The notes: generated by a model from the letters alone, not told the origin. A stretch of 30,987 nucleotides of DNA from an uncultured Clostridia bacterium (GCA_934631985.1 CAKTYE010000026.1:1-30987); one strand, 5' to 3'; counted from the stretch's first letter, positions 1 to 6,559 are shown. A program made the numbers and translations.

Positions 1-141
1 GCCTCCGGTTCCGCCCTAACGGCTCGCTGTCTGTTGGAATATCCGATAGCAACGAGAAGCCCCCGAAGGTTTCCAAAGGGCGATCGGAAAGCCCTTTGGT
101 CGCGCCCGCAGGCGCGAAATCCTGCTACAGATGCTTTCAGC
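1..141. other. Gene-free stretch with two perfect hairpins
   Basis: No convincing gene is seen here. Two perfect inverted repeats sit next to each other: a 9-bp stem with arms at 73-81 and 91-99 (CCAAAGGGC/GCCCTTTGG), and a 6-bp stem at 101-116 (CGCGCC/GGCGCG). They lie downstream of the yhbY terminator and may belong to a dispersed repeat cut off by the window edge. The stretch resembles the hairpin-rich region near 20.5-20.9 kb in style, but no shared sequence is obvious. Confidence 0.5.
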
Positions 142-182
142 AATAAAAGACAGGAAGCACATCCTGCTTCCTGTCTTTTATT
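142..182 (-). terminator. Terminator of the obg-yhbY operon
   Basis: A perfect 18-bp inverted repeat has arms at 142-159 and 165-182 and a 5-nt loop. The outer part of the stem is A/T-rich, so each strand ends in a T-rich run (TCTTTTATT). It begins 2 bp after the yhbY stop codon on the minus strand and could also stop transcripts arriving on the plus strand. Confidence 0.85.
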
Positions 183-184
183 GC

Positions 185-472
185 TTACTCCAAAACGATC
201 CGCGGATTCTCCCGGCTGGGCCGATACATCACAAACCGCCGTCCGATGCACTGCACAGGCTCTGCGCCGGTCTGCTCGCACAGCGCGTCAAGCGCTTCCC
301 TTGCCGTCACGGGTGCGCCCTGTTGCACCGCGCACTTGATAAGCTCCCGGGCCTCCAGTGCGTCGTAGGCTTCCTTCACGGTGCCGGGGGTCACGCCCTC
401 CTTGCCCACATAGAGAATGGTATCCATCGTGTTTGCCATGGAACGAAGCATGGCACGCTGCTTGCTGGTCAT
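185..472 (-). CDS. yhbY: YhbY-type CRM-domain RNA-binding protein
   Basis: A 95-residue protein that is essentially one CRM (YhbY) domain, a small alpha/beta fold that binds RNA and associates with pre-50S ribosomal particles in bacteria. Seen in the sequence: the N-terminal KQRAMLRSMA helix, the GxxG-like VGKEGVTPGTV turn (about residues 22-32), ELIKC near residue 44 and the closing strand IGRRFVMYRP near residue 76. The length is normal for the family. An AGAGAGG ribosome binding site precedes the ATG. It lies 15 bp after obg on the same strand, so the two ribosome-assembly genes are very likely cotranscribed. A strong terminator follows immediately. The family is certain; its exact role in the ribosome is inferred from homologues. 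Confidence 0.93.
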   Translation of the reverse strand: MTSKQRAMLRSMANTMDTILYVGKEGVTPGTVKEAYDALEARELIKCAVQQGAPVTAREALDALCEQTGAEPVQCIGRRFVMYRPSRENPRIVLE

Positions 473-487
473 CTGCTGTATCCTCTC

Positions 488-1756
488 TTACTCTACAAAG
501 TCAAATTCCATGTCGCCGATGCGAACTATGCTGCCCTCGCCTGCGCCCGCCTTGCGCAGGGCGTCGATCACGCCCCAGCGCCGCAGGGTGCGGTGGAACC
601 AGTTCAGACTCTCCTCATCGTCGAAGTTCACGCTGTCGATCAGGCGCTGCATGGCGGGGCCACCCACCTCATACACATTGCCATCCTTCACCACGCCGAA
701 GGATGCAAGGTCGGGCATGGGCATGGGAACCTCCTCCTCAGCGAAGGGTGCAAGGGGCGGCAGCGTCTCCAGCTTGCGGGACACCGCATCCAGCAGCGCG
801 TCAAAGCCCTGATGGGTCGCAGCGCTCACCGCAAAGATCGGAATATCCTTCCCTGCCAGATGCTCCCGCAGCCGCGCCAGGTTTTCCTCGCCCTCGGGCA
901 GGTCCATCTTATTGCACACGATCATCTGCGGGCGCTGACTCAGCTCGCCATAGGCAGACAGCTCATGGTTGATCTGTTCGTAGTCCTCAATGGGATCGCG
1001 GCCCTCGCTGCCTGCAATGTCCAGCACATGCAGCAGCAGCCGGGTACGCTCTACATGCCGCAGAAAATCGTGGCCCAGGCCAACGCCCTCCGCTGCGCCC
1101 TCCACCAGACCGGGAATGTCTGCCAGCACGAAATCCTTGCCGTGATGGCGCACAATGCCCAGGTTCGGGGTCAGGGTGGTAAAGTGATAATTGCCGATCT
1201 TCGGCTTGGCGGAGGTCACCACGGACAGGATGGTGCTTTTGCCCACGTTTGGATAGCCCACCAGGCCCACGTCCGCAATGGTCTTCAGTTCCATCAGGAA
1301 CGTGTGGATCTCCGTCTTTACGCCGGGCTTGGCGAAGTTCGGGGCCTGCCGGGTGGAGGTAGCAAAGTGACTGTTGCCCCAGCCGCCCTTGCCGCCGCGC
1401 AGCAGCGTCTTGGACGAGCCGGGCTCAAACATATCCGCCACCACGCCGCCGGAAGCCTCGTCCCGCACTACGGTACCCACCGGTACCTTGATAATGAGAT
1501 TTTCGCCCCGCTTGCCCGTGCAGCGGTTGCCGGAACCATCCGTGCCGTTTTCCGCGGTGTATTTCGTCTTAAAGCGGAAGTCCAGCAGGGTGTGCATATT
1601 GGGATCGGCGAAAAGGATCACATCGCCGCCGCAGCCGCCGTCGCCGCCATCGGGACCGCCCGCCAGGACGAATTTTTCCCGGTGGAAGGACACGCTGCCG
1701 TTGCCGCCGTTGCCAGCCTTCGCCGTAATTTTTACATGATCTACAAAGTTGCCCAT
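488..1756 (-). CDS. obg: GTPase Obg/CgtA (ribosome assembly, stress)
   Basis: A 422-residue Obg GTPase involved in late 50S assembly and stress or sporulation control in Firmicutes. Three domains are visible. The Gly-rich Obg fold covers about 1-158 (AKAGNGGNGSVSFHREKF, GGPDGGDGG). The G domain has G1 GYPNVGKST (167-175), DIPG (213-216) and NKMD (282-285). The C-terminal OCT domain ends in FHRTLRRWGVIDALRKAG and a final MEFDF. The start chosen is the ATG at 1756, because AGGAGG lies 5 bp upstream and MGNFVDHVKI matches the usual N-terminus; an upstream in-frame extension has no ribosome binding site. In many Firmicutes obg follows rplU and rpmA; here it instead has its own promoter and a leader hairpin, and it is paired with yhbY. 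Confidence 0.97.
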   Translation of the reverse strand: MGNFVDHVKITAKAGNGGNGSVSFHREKFVLAGGPDGGDGGCGGDVILFADPNMHTLLDFRFKTKYTAENGTDGSGNRCTGKRGENLIIKVPVGTVVRDEASGGVVADMFEPGSSKTLLRGGKGGWGNSHFATSTRQAPNFAKPGVKTEIHTFLMELKTIADVGLVGYPNVGKSTILSVVTSAKPKIGNYHFTTLTPNLGIVRHHGKDFVLADIPGLVEGAAEGVGLGHDFLRHVERTRLLLHVLDIAGSEGRDPIEDYEQINHELSAYGELSQRPQMIVCNKMDLPEGEENLARLREHLAGKDIPIFAVSAATHQGFDALLDAVSRKLETLPPLAPFAEEEVPMPMPDLASFGVVKDGNVYEVGGPAMQRLIDSVNFDDEESLNWFHRTLRRWGVIDALRKAGAGEGSIVRIGDMEFDFVE

Positions 1757-1768
1757 TCTTTCCTCCTG

Positions 1769-1790
1769 AAAAAAGCGGAGACGTCTCCGC
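1769..1790 (-). terminator. Terminator-like hairpin in the obg leader (attenuator candidate)
   Basis: A perfect 16-bp palindrome at 1775-1790 (GCGGAGAC/GTCTCCGC) is followed on the minus strand by six T at 1769-1774. The obg ribosome binding site (1762-1767) comes directly after. A second stem in the same leader has arms GCGCCGT (1814-1820) and ACGGCGC (1835-1841). The hairpin therefore lies between the obg promoter and its start codon and looks like an intrinsic terminator that must be read through. No known riboswitch class was recognised. Confidence 0.6.
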
Positions 1791-1850
1791 GAAGCAAGTC
1801 CAAGCTGCCAGTGCGCCGTCCCGGTCCACACAAAACGGCGCTTGCAGTTC

Positions 1851-1859
1851 AGTATACCA
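1851..1859 (-). promoter_or_regulatory. Extended -10 promoter of obg
   Basis: On the minus strand TATACT (1851-1856) is preceded by TG one base upstream (1858-1859), an extended -10 element. Only a poor -35 (TTTTCG) lies 17 bp further upstream. The start would be near 1844, giving a leader of about 88 nt. Confidence 0.5.
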
Positions 1860-1945
1860 CAAAAGCCATGGTTCGAAAAGGGTGCGGCGAAGAAAAATTA
1901 AGGGGCTGATGCAGTGCTGCGGAAGGGGGATTGGGGAGGGGGAAC

Positions 1946-1994
1946 GGAACCTCTCCGTCCCTTCGGGACACCTCCCCTTGCAGGGGAGGCTTTT
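1946..1994 (+). repeat. Dispersed double-hairpin repeat, copy A
   Basis: It reads GGAACCTCTCC, then a GTCCC-TTC-GGGAC hairpin, then CCTCCCCT-TGC-AGGGGAGG, then CTTTT. The same unit occurs inverted at 21052-21097, with GGCCC/GGGCC replacing GTCCC/GGGAC. It lies in the 302-bp gap between the obg and beta-glucosidase units (1757-2058 before the terminator), where no gene is seen. Confidence 0.75.
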
Positions 1995-2058
1995 AGTGCG
2001 GGGACATATACAGTTCGCTCATTTCTGCCGCGCTTCTGAATGTTATGCACAAGACATC

Positions 2059-2106
2059 AAAAAACGCCCCGGACTGTTTCTTTTCAAACAGTCCAAGGCG
2101 TTTTTC
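2059..2106 (-). terminator. Terminator of the beta-glucosidase gene
   Basis: The stem arms are AAAAAACGCC plus GGACTGTTT (2059-2079) and AAACAGTCC plus GGCGTTTTT (2086-2105), around a short T-rich loop. A-runs and T-runs on both sides make it potentially bidirectional. Confidence 0.85.
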
Positions 2107-2111
2107 TTTTC

Positions 2112-3473
2112 TTACAACTCCTCGCCGTTGGTCTCCATCACATGCTGGTACCAGTATGCAGAATCCTTCGGGATACGCTCCTGCGTCTGATAATCCACAT
2201 AGGTCAGGCCAAAGCGCTCATTGTAGCCGCTGTTCCATTCGTAATTGTCCAGGAAGCTCCAATAGAAATAGCCGATCACCGCCACACCATCCTCCGCCGC
2301 GCGCTTCAGGGCCTTCAAATAGCGATGCACAAAATCAATGCGGTTCGGGTCATGCACCTTGCCGTCCAGCATCACCGCGTCGTGACAGCTCATGCCGTTT
2401 TCGGTGATGATGAGCGGCAGATGATAGCGCTCTGTGATGAACTTCGGCTCCCAGTACAGCGCATCGGGCGTGATGTGCCAGTTGAGCGCCGTCTTAGGGC
2501 TGCCCTGTGGGAAGGCAACCTTCTCCCAGCTCTGGGCATTCTCTGCGGCCCGGACGATCTCACCCTGATAAATATTCTGGGCGTAGTAATCCAGCGGCTG
2601 GCAGATCAGCTGCATGTCCGCTTCCCAGTTGTCCGGCAGATACTTTCCGTATACCAGCAAGCCATCCTCGGGATACGTCCCCAGCACCACTGGGGCGCTG
2701 TACCAGGTCAGGCACCAGTGGAAATCGGCGGGATCCGCACTGACGCTGTAATAGGCCTTCCTGGCGGCTTCAATGTCCGCCGGACTGTCCGTGGCAGGGA
2801 TCATGGGGTTTGCACAGGGCGCATAGCCGACGCGCACATTCTTCACGCATTCGCGAAGCACCTGCACAGCGCGTCCATGACTTTTGAGCAGGTTGTGGCC
2901 CATACGCACCTGCGCCCCGATGGGATAGCGCACACCGGGCGCATGAACGCCGCTGCCATAGCCCAGGCCCAGAATGCACTGCGGTTCATTGATGGTGAAA
3001 AAATCCTTTACCCGGTCGCCCAGGCGTTCCGCCACCACGCGGGTGTAGTTCGCAAACCACTCGGGCATGGCGTCGTTCAGCCAGCCGTCATGACGGTGCA
3101 GCGCACTGGGCAGATCCCAGTGATACAGCGTGCAGAAGGGGCGGATGCCATGCTCCAGCAGGCAATCCACCAGATCGGAATAAAACTGCACGCCTGCTTC
3201 ATTGACCGCCCCCGTTCCCTCGGGCAGAATGCGGGGCCAGCTGATGGAGAAGCGGTAGTTCTTGATGCCCAGCTTTGCCATCAGCGCCACATCCTCACGG
3301 AAGCGGTGATAATGGTCGCAGGCCACATCGCCCGTGTCGCCGTTCAGTACACAGCCCGGTTCCCGGCTGAAATCATCCCAAATGCTGCTTCCCTTGCCGT
3401 CCTCAAACGCGCCGCCCTCGATCTGATAGGACGACGTTGCCGTACCCCAAAGGAAATCCTTTGCAAAGCCCAT
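2112..3473 (-). CDS. GH1 family beta-glucosidase / 6-phospho-beta-glucosidase
   Basis: A 453-residue glycoside hydrolase family 1 enzyme that cleaves terminal beta-glycosidic bonds by a retaining mechanism, here cytoplasmic (no signal peptide). The acid/base glutamate is E163 in TINEP and the nucleophile is E358 in IITENG. The N-terminal signature FLWGTATSSYQIEG is present, as are SISWPRILP, WSFLDNYEWNSGYNERFGL and the C-terminal SAYWYQ. The length is typical. The ATG at 3473 is preferred: GAGGGA lies 7 nt upstream, while a GTG 21 bp further up has no such site. It is a single-gene unit with its own promoter and terminator. No PTS gene is adjacent, so a free beta-glucoside substrate seems more likely than a phosphorylated one; this is inference. 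Confidence 0.95.
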   Translation of the reverse strand: MGFAKDFLWGTATSSYQIEGGAFEDGKGSSIWDDFSREPGCVLNGDTGDVACDHYHRFREDVALMAKLGIKNYRFSISWPRILPEGTGAVNEAGVQFYSDLVDCLLEHGIRPFCTLYHWDLPSALHRHDGWLNDAMPEWFANYTRVVAERLGDRVKDFFTINEPQCILGLGYGSGVHAPGVRYPIGAQVRMGHNLLKSHGRAVQVLRECVKNVRVGYAPCANPMIPATDSPADIEAARKAYYSVSADPADFHWCLTWYSAPVVLGTYPEDGLLVYGKYLPDNWEADMQLICQPLDYYAQNIYQGEIVRAAENAQSWEKVAFPQGSPKTALNWHITPDALYWEPKFITERYHLPLIITENGMSCHDAVMLDGKVHDPNRIDFVHRYLKALKRAAEDGVAVIGYFYWSFLDNYEWNSGYNERFGLTYVDYQTQERIPKDSAYWYQHVMETNGEEL

Positions 3474-3520
3474 TGCACGTTCCCTCATTCGCACCGCATG
3501 TCGGTTGCTTCTGTATTTTT

Positions 3521-3549
3521 ATTATAGAAGAAACGCGCCGGGATGGCAA
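3521..3549 (-). promoter_or_regulatory. Sigma-A promoter of the beta-glucosidase gene
   Basis: Minus strand: -35 TTGCCA (3544-3549), 17-bp spacer, -10 TATAAT (3521-3526). The transcript would start about 40 nt before the ATG. Confidence 0.8.
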
Positions 3550-3560
3550 TTCTTTCCACC

Positions 3561-3592
3561 TAAAAGGCGCAGGAGCATTTTACTCCCGCGCC
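3561..3592 (-). terminator. Terminator of the GLFG-repeat gene
   Basis: The stem GGCGCAGGAG (3566-3575) pairs with CTCCCGCGCC (3583-3592) with one G-T pair. On the minus strand it is followed by TTTTA (3561-3565). Confidence 0.7.
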
Positions 3593-3602
3593 ACAGCGTT
3601 TG

Positions 3603-3923
3603 CTATTTCTTGTCCTTAAAGCGGGTGCTGCTTCCAAACAGCCCATCCTGCGTCTCCGCCACCTTGCGGCCATGGATATCGTAATGGTTGGTGCTGCCAA
3701 ACAGGCCGGTGCTGCTGGTGCCGACTCGCTGACCACGGCTGTTGTAATCCACCGTGCCGCCAAACAGGCCGGGACGGCTTTCGCCGATCTTGCGTCCGTT
3801 CGCGTCATAGTGGCTCACGCCGCCGAACAGACCGGGGCGGCTCTCCCCTACCTTGCGTCCATGCTCGTCATAGTGACTGGTGGTACCAAACAAACCCGTC
3901 CGACTGGTGATCTTCTGTGCCAT
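3603..3923 (-). CDS. Small protein of tandem 21-residue GLFG repeats
   Basis: A 106-residue protein consisting almost wholly of repeats. After a 9-residue head come four full 21-residue units (residues 10-30, 31-51, 52-72, 73-93) and a 13-residue partial unit. The unit is GLFG, 3-4 variable residues, YD/YN, two residues, GRK(V/I)GES. The pattern recalls MORN- or YD-type beta-hairpin repeats but matches no family that I can name. It has no signal peptide, membrane segment or cysteine, and is rich in Gly, Arg and Lys. The start is well supported by GGGAGG 9 bp upstream of the ATG, and a terminator follows. It stands alone, divergent from the PfkB gene. Function unknown. Confidence 0.8.
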   Translation of the reverse strand: MAQKITSRTGLFGTTSHYDEHGRKVGESRPGLFGGVSHYDANGRKIGESRPGLFGGTVDYNSRGQRVGTSSTGLFGSTNHYDIHGRKVAETQDGLFGSSTRFKDKK

Positions 3924-3958
3924 GTGATGGCCTCCCTTCCTGTCCTTTCGACGGGTTT

Positions 3959-3987
3959 AGGATACCACGCTTTCCCACACTTGAAAA
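3959..3987 (-). promoter_or_regulatory. Possible promoter of the GLFG-repeat gene
   Basis: Minus strand: TTTTCA (3982-3987), 17 bp, TATCCT (3959-3964) with an extended -10 TG. A weak -35 makes this tentative. Confidence 0.4.
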
Positions 3988-4046
3988 GGCCTTTTGTCTC
4001 AAAGCTGCATTCGCACGTTTGAAAACCGTACATTTTCTGTTCTGCA

Positions 4047-4076
4047 TTGACAAAAGGTCGGTTTTTGTACTACAAT
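4047..4076 (+). promoter_or_regulatory. Sigma-A promoter of the PfkB kinase operon
   Basis: Consensus -35 TTGACA (4047-4052), 18-bp spacer, -10 TACAAT (4071-4076). It sits 43 bp upstream of the ATG. Confidence 0.8.
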
Positions 4077-4118
4077 GCTCTTGTTCCTGCATTTTCTGCC
4101 TTCAGGAGGTTCGCTTTC

Positions 4119-5045
4119 ATGGCGCAGCTGCTTTTTCTCGGCTCCACCTGCGCAGATGTGATCCTGCATCTGCCCCGCCTGCCCCACACGGGCGATGATC
4201 TGCACGTCATGGGACAGACCGTCGCGCTGGGCGGCTGTGCCTACAACGCCTTTGCGGCGGCGCGGCTGTTCCAAAGCGCCGACTGTCAGCTTTTCACCCC
4301 CGTTGGCACGGGCGTATGGGGCGACTGGGTTCATGCTGCGCTGGCATCTCGGGGCGTACATTCGCTGCTGCCCCGTGTCGCAGAAGCGAACGGCTGCTGC
4401 TATTGTCTGGTAGACGGCATTGGGGAGCGCACCTTCCTGTGCGACCACGGTGCGGAATATCGCTTCCGCCCGGAATGGATGTCTTTGCTGGGTGACACGA
4501 ACTATGACGGCGTTTATCTGTGCGGCCTGGAGGTCGAGGAACCCACCGGAGATGTGCTGCTGGATTATCTGGAAGCTCATCCGCCCCGCAGGCTTTATTT
4601 TGCCCCTGGGCCGCGGTTGTGCCATATTCCCCCGCACCGCATGGCGCGTGTGCTGGCCCTGCATCCGCTGGTGCATATCAATGCGGCGGAGACGGAGCAG
4701 TTCACCCGTGCCGCCACCGTTGCCGAGGGCGCAGCGATGCTTGCGGAGCTGACCCAAAGCGATGTGGTCGTGACCCTTGGCAGCGACGGCGCATACTTAA
4801 TTCAAAACGAACGCTGCCGCTGCGTTCCCTCCTGGGATGTGCAGGTGCAGGACACCATCGGTGCGGGCGATGCGCACATCGGTGCGATCATGGCCTGTGA
4901 AGCCGCCGGGATGAGCTTGGAGGAAGCCGTGCTGCGCGCCAACCGCGTGTCGGCAGCGGTGGTCTGTCAGGAGGGCGCAGCCCTGCCGCAGGATGTATTT
5001 CAGCAATGGATGGAGGACGTAGCTTTATGGGATTCAAGGAAGTAA
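4119..5045 (+). CDS. PfkB-family carbohydrate kinase
   Basis: A 308-residue ribokinase/PfkB-fold kinase that transfers phosphate from ATP to a sugar or nucleoside. The N-terminal substrate signature GGCAYNAFAAARLF lies near residue 37. The C-terminal DTIGAGDAHIGAIM (about 247-260) holds the anion-hole GAGD with the catalytic aspartate, although His replaces the usual aromatic residue after GAGDA. VVTLGSDGAYL is the typical strand before it. The ATG at 4119 is preceded by AGGAGG (4104-4109). Its 3' end overlaps the next gene by 19 bp, implying translational coupling. The substrate cannot be set from the sequence; there is no transporter or isomerase nearby. Confidence 0.9.
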   Translation: MAQLLFLGSTCADVILHLPRLPHTGDDLHVMGQTVALGGCAYNAFAAARLFQSADCQLFTPVGTGVWGDWVHAALASRGVHSLLPRVAEANGCCYCLVDGIGERTFLCDHGAEYRFRPEWMSLLGDTNYDGVYLCGLEVEEPTGDVLLDYLEAHPPRRLYFAPGPRLCHIPPHRMARVLALHPLVHINAAETEQFTRAATVAEGAAMLAELTQSDVVVTLGSDGAYLIQNERCRCVPSWDVQVQDTIGAGDAHIGAIMACEAAGMSLEEAVLRANRVSAAVVCQEGAALPQDVFQQWMEDVALWDSRK

Positions 5046-5509
5046 AAGCCTATTTGAATCAGGCAGGCTATGGCGACCGCGTGACGGAGTTCACCGTTTC
5101 CAGCGCCACGGTGGAGCTTGCGGCGCAGGCGCTGCACTGCCCGTCGGCCTGGATTGCCAAAACCTTATCCTTTATGGTGGGCGAGCAGCCGATTCTGCTT
5201 GTCGCCGCAGGCGATGCGCGCATTGACAACGCCCACTACAAGGCGCAGTTTCATCAAAAGGCGAAGATGATGACTGCCGAGGAGCTGGAACATTTCACCG
5301 GCCTGCATTTCGGCGGCGTATGCCCCTTTGCCGTTCCCGCCCCGGTAGAGGTGTGGCTGGATGCTTCCCTCAAGCGCTTTGAGATCGTCTACCCTGCCTG
5401 CGGCAGCGACAACAGCGCCGTGCGCGTGACCATCCCGGAGCTGGAAAAGCTCAGCCAAGCCAAGGGATGGGTGGATGTATGCAAGGGCTGGAGGGAGCAG
5501 GAAGCGTAA
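5027..5509 (+). CDS. YbaK/EbsC-type aminoacyl-tRNA deacylase
   Basis: A 160-residue YbaK-like single-domain editing protein. Known members hydrolyse mischarged tRNA, notably Cys-tRNAPro, in trans. Seen here: the conserved lysine in WIAKTLSF near residue 45, ILLVAAGDARIDN, the GGVCPFAVP loop and the closing EIVYPACGSDNSAVRV strand. The ATG at 5027 is chosen because GGAGG (5012-5016), inside the end of the kinase gene, is 10 bp upstream. The gene starts within the kinase reading frame and ends before a strong bidirectional terminator. Pairing with a sugar kinase has no obvious metabolic logic. The specific tRNA substrate is not determined. Confidence 0.9.
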   Translation: MGFKEVKAYLNQAGYGDRVTEFTVSSATVELAAQALHCPSAWIAKTLSFMVGEQPILLVAAGDARIDNAHYKAQFHQKAKMMTAEELEHFTGLHFGGVCPFAVPAPVEVWLDASLKRFEIVYPACGSDNSAVRVTIPELEKLSQAKGWVDVCKGWREQEA

Positions 5510-5533
5510 AGCAGCTGTTTTTTTGTTATTAAG

Positions 5534-5570
5534 AAAAGAGGAAGGCCACATTTTCAGCCTTCCTCTTTTT
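5534..5570. terminator. Bidirectional terminator between convergent units
   Basis: A perfect 13-bp stem has arms at 5534-5546 and 5557-5569 (AAAAGAGGAAGGC/GCCTTCCTCTTTT). T-runs on both strands serve the kinase-YbaK unit from one side and the feo operon tail from the other. Confidence 0.9.
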
Positions 5571-5579
5571 ATATTCCGC

Positions 5580-5942
5580 TCACTTTACATCCGTGACCGT
5601 ATAGCCTGCGGCAGCCACCGTGCGGCGCAACAGATTCTCATCCATCGGCGCCTTTAGGCGAACCTCCGCTTCATTTTTGCTCAGATGAACGGTAGCCCAG
5701 GTGCCGTCCAGCGCGTTCAGCGCGTTTTCCACGCGGGCCGCGCAGTGGTCGCAGGTCATGCCGCGAATGCTCAGCACACAATGATAAGGATAATGATCGG
5801 CATGCTTATCCGCCACAGGCGTGCGCATCGGCGCATCGCCGCCGCCACAGCAGCCCTGGTTCAGCTTCTTGGTATAGCTGCGCACGGTATACACCGCGAT
5901 GGCAATCAAAATCAGACAAATAATCGCTGTTGCGGGAGACAT
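5580..5942 (-). CDS. Membrane-anchored HMA (heavy-metal-associated) domain protein
   Basis: A 120-residue protein. An N-terminal hydrophobic helix (residues 4-19) is followed by a basic/Gly linker containing CCGGG, then a ferredoxin-like HMA domain (about 55-120). The metal site is GMTCDHC (about 64-70), as in copper chaperones and P-type ATPase N-termini, which bind Cu(I) or Zn(II). The CC pair just after the helix could be a second thiol site. The ribosome binding site AAAGGAG is clear. It starts 14 bp after the regulator gene and so belongs to the tail of the feo operon, suggesting metal handling at the membrane. The metal is not known; iron is unlikely for a CxxC HMA site. Confidence 0.88.
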   Translation of the reverse strand: MSPATAIICLILIAIAVYTVRSYTKKLNQGCCGGGDAPMRTPVADKHADHYPYHCVLSIRGMTCDHCAARVENALNALDGTWATVHLSKNEAEVRLKAPMDENLLRRTVAAAGYTVTDVK

Positions 5943-5956
5943 AACATCCGCTCCTT

Positions 5957-6328
5957 TCAGGCCTTATTGCCTACAAGGCTTTGCAGTTGAACAAGGCTCG
6001 CTTCCTCCAGCGTACCCATCAGCACCAGCGCTGCGCGGACGCATTCCTCCGGCGGCAGATGGAACTGGTTGGCAAAGAGCATGCTCAGGTCGTCCCGGCG
6101 TTCCTCCAGCTGAAGCGCAAGCGCTCTGCCGGTCTCCGTCAGGTGAACGTCGCCGTACAGCTCCTTGTCGATCAGCTCCCGGCTGCGCAGTGTTTCCAGG
6201 GTGTGATGAACCGTGGGCTTTTTGACGCCCAGCAGATGCGCAACGTCCTTGGAGGCCACATGCGGATAATTTTCGGACAGGGCCAGCACCGCCAGCAGGC
6301 AGCGAATCAGGGAAGGGGTCATGTTCAT
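5957..6328 (-). CDS. DtxR/MntR-like winged-helix regulator
   Basis: A 123-residue protein with an N-terminal winged helix (about 1-70; VASKDVAHLLGVKKPTVHHTLETL is the recognition region) and a short dimerisation part (75-123) like that of DtxR/MntR. Lined up by eye with MntR, the usual metal ligands look substituted: the N-terminal Asp/Glu pair falls on hydrophobic or basic residues, and the ERH and EHH motifs are replaced by ERRDD and a stretch without His. The start is the ATG at 6328, 7 bp after AGGAG; an in-frame extension would run through the terminator hairpin. It lies inside the feo operon but just after a terminator. It is the only regulator near the operator array and the best candidate to bind it (inference). 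Confidence 0.78.
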   Translation of the reverse strand: MNMTPSLIRCLLAVLALSENYPHVASKDVAHLLGVKKPTVHHTLETLRSRELIDKELYGDVHLTETGRALALQLEERRDDLSMLFANQFHLPPEECVRAALVLMGTLEEASLVQLQSLVGNKA

Positions 6329-6341
6329 GTTTTTTCTCCTA

Positions 6342-6380
6342 ATAAAAACCGGGGGAACGGGGCAAGCCCCGTTCCCCCGG
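6342..6380 (-). terminator. Terminator between the FeoB-associated peptide and the regulator
   Basis: A perfect stem of at least 14 bp (arms at 6349-6362 and 6367-6380, CCGGGGGAACGGGG) is followed on the minus strand by TTTTTATT. It ends directly before the AGGAG of the regulator gene, so it probably acts as a partial terminator that lowers expression of the two distal genes. Confidence 0.85.
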
Positions 6381-6427
6381 CGTAGTGTGTTGCCGCTCCT
6401 CCCCGCCTGCGCGGGGAAGCTCAAGGC

Positions 6428-6559
6428 TTAATGGCAGCCTTTGCAATGAGCGCAGTTACCGCCGCAGCCGCCCTTGCCATGCTTCTTGTCGCTTATCATT
6501 TTCCAAATCACACCTACCACAATCAGCAGGACAACGCCGCCAACAATCCAACTTGCCAT
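6428..6559 (-). CDS. FeoB-associated Cys-rich membrane protein
   Basis: A 43-residue protein. A single N-terminal membrane helix (about residues 4-19) is followed by a basic turn and a cysteine-rich tail, CGGNCAHCKGCH, before the stop. This is the layout of the small FeoB-associated Cys-rich peptides found after feoB in Firmicutes (PF12669 type). The ATG at 6559 has AAAGGAG upstream, and the gene begins 28 bp after the feoB stop. The four cysteines and two histidines could bind a metal. Its role in Fe(II) transport is not established; context says it works with FeoB. Confidence 0.88.
   Translation of the reverse strand: MASWIVGGVVLLIVVGVIWKMISDKKHGKGGCGGNCAHCKGCH

Noticed and set aside
131..1909. 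A long plus-strand open frame of about 590 codons opposite obg and yhbY
   Set aside because: It is antisense to two clearly recognised genes with good ribosome binding sites. Its translation is His/Ala/Gln-rich and low in information, typical of an antisense frame in GC-rich DNA.
3474..3494. A GTG start 21 bp upstream of the beta-glucosidase ATG
   Set aside because: No ribosome binding site precedes it, while GAGGGA is well placed for the ATG at 3473.
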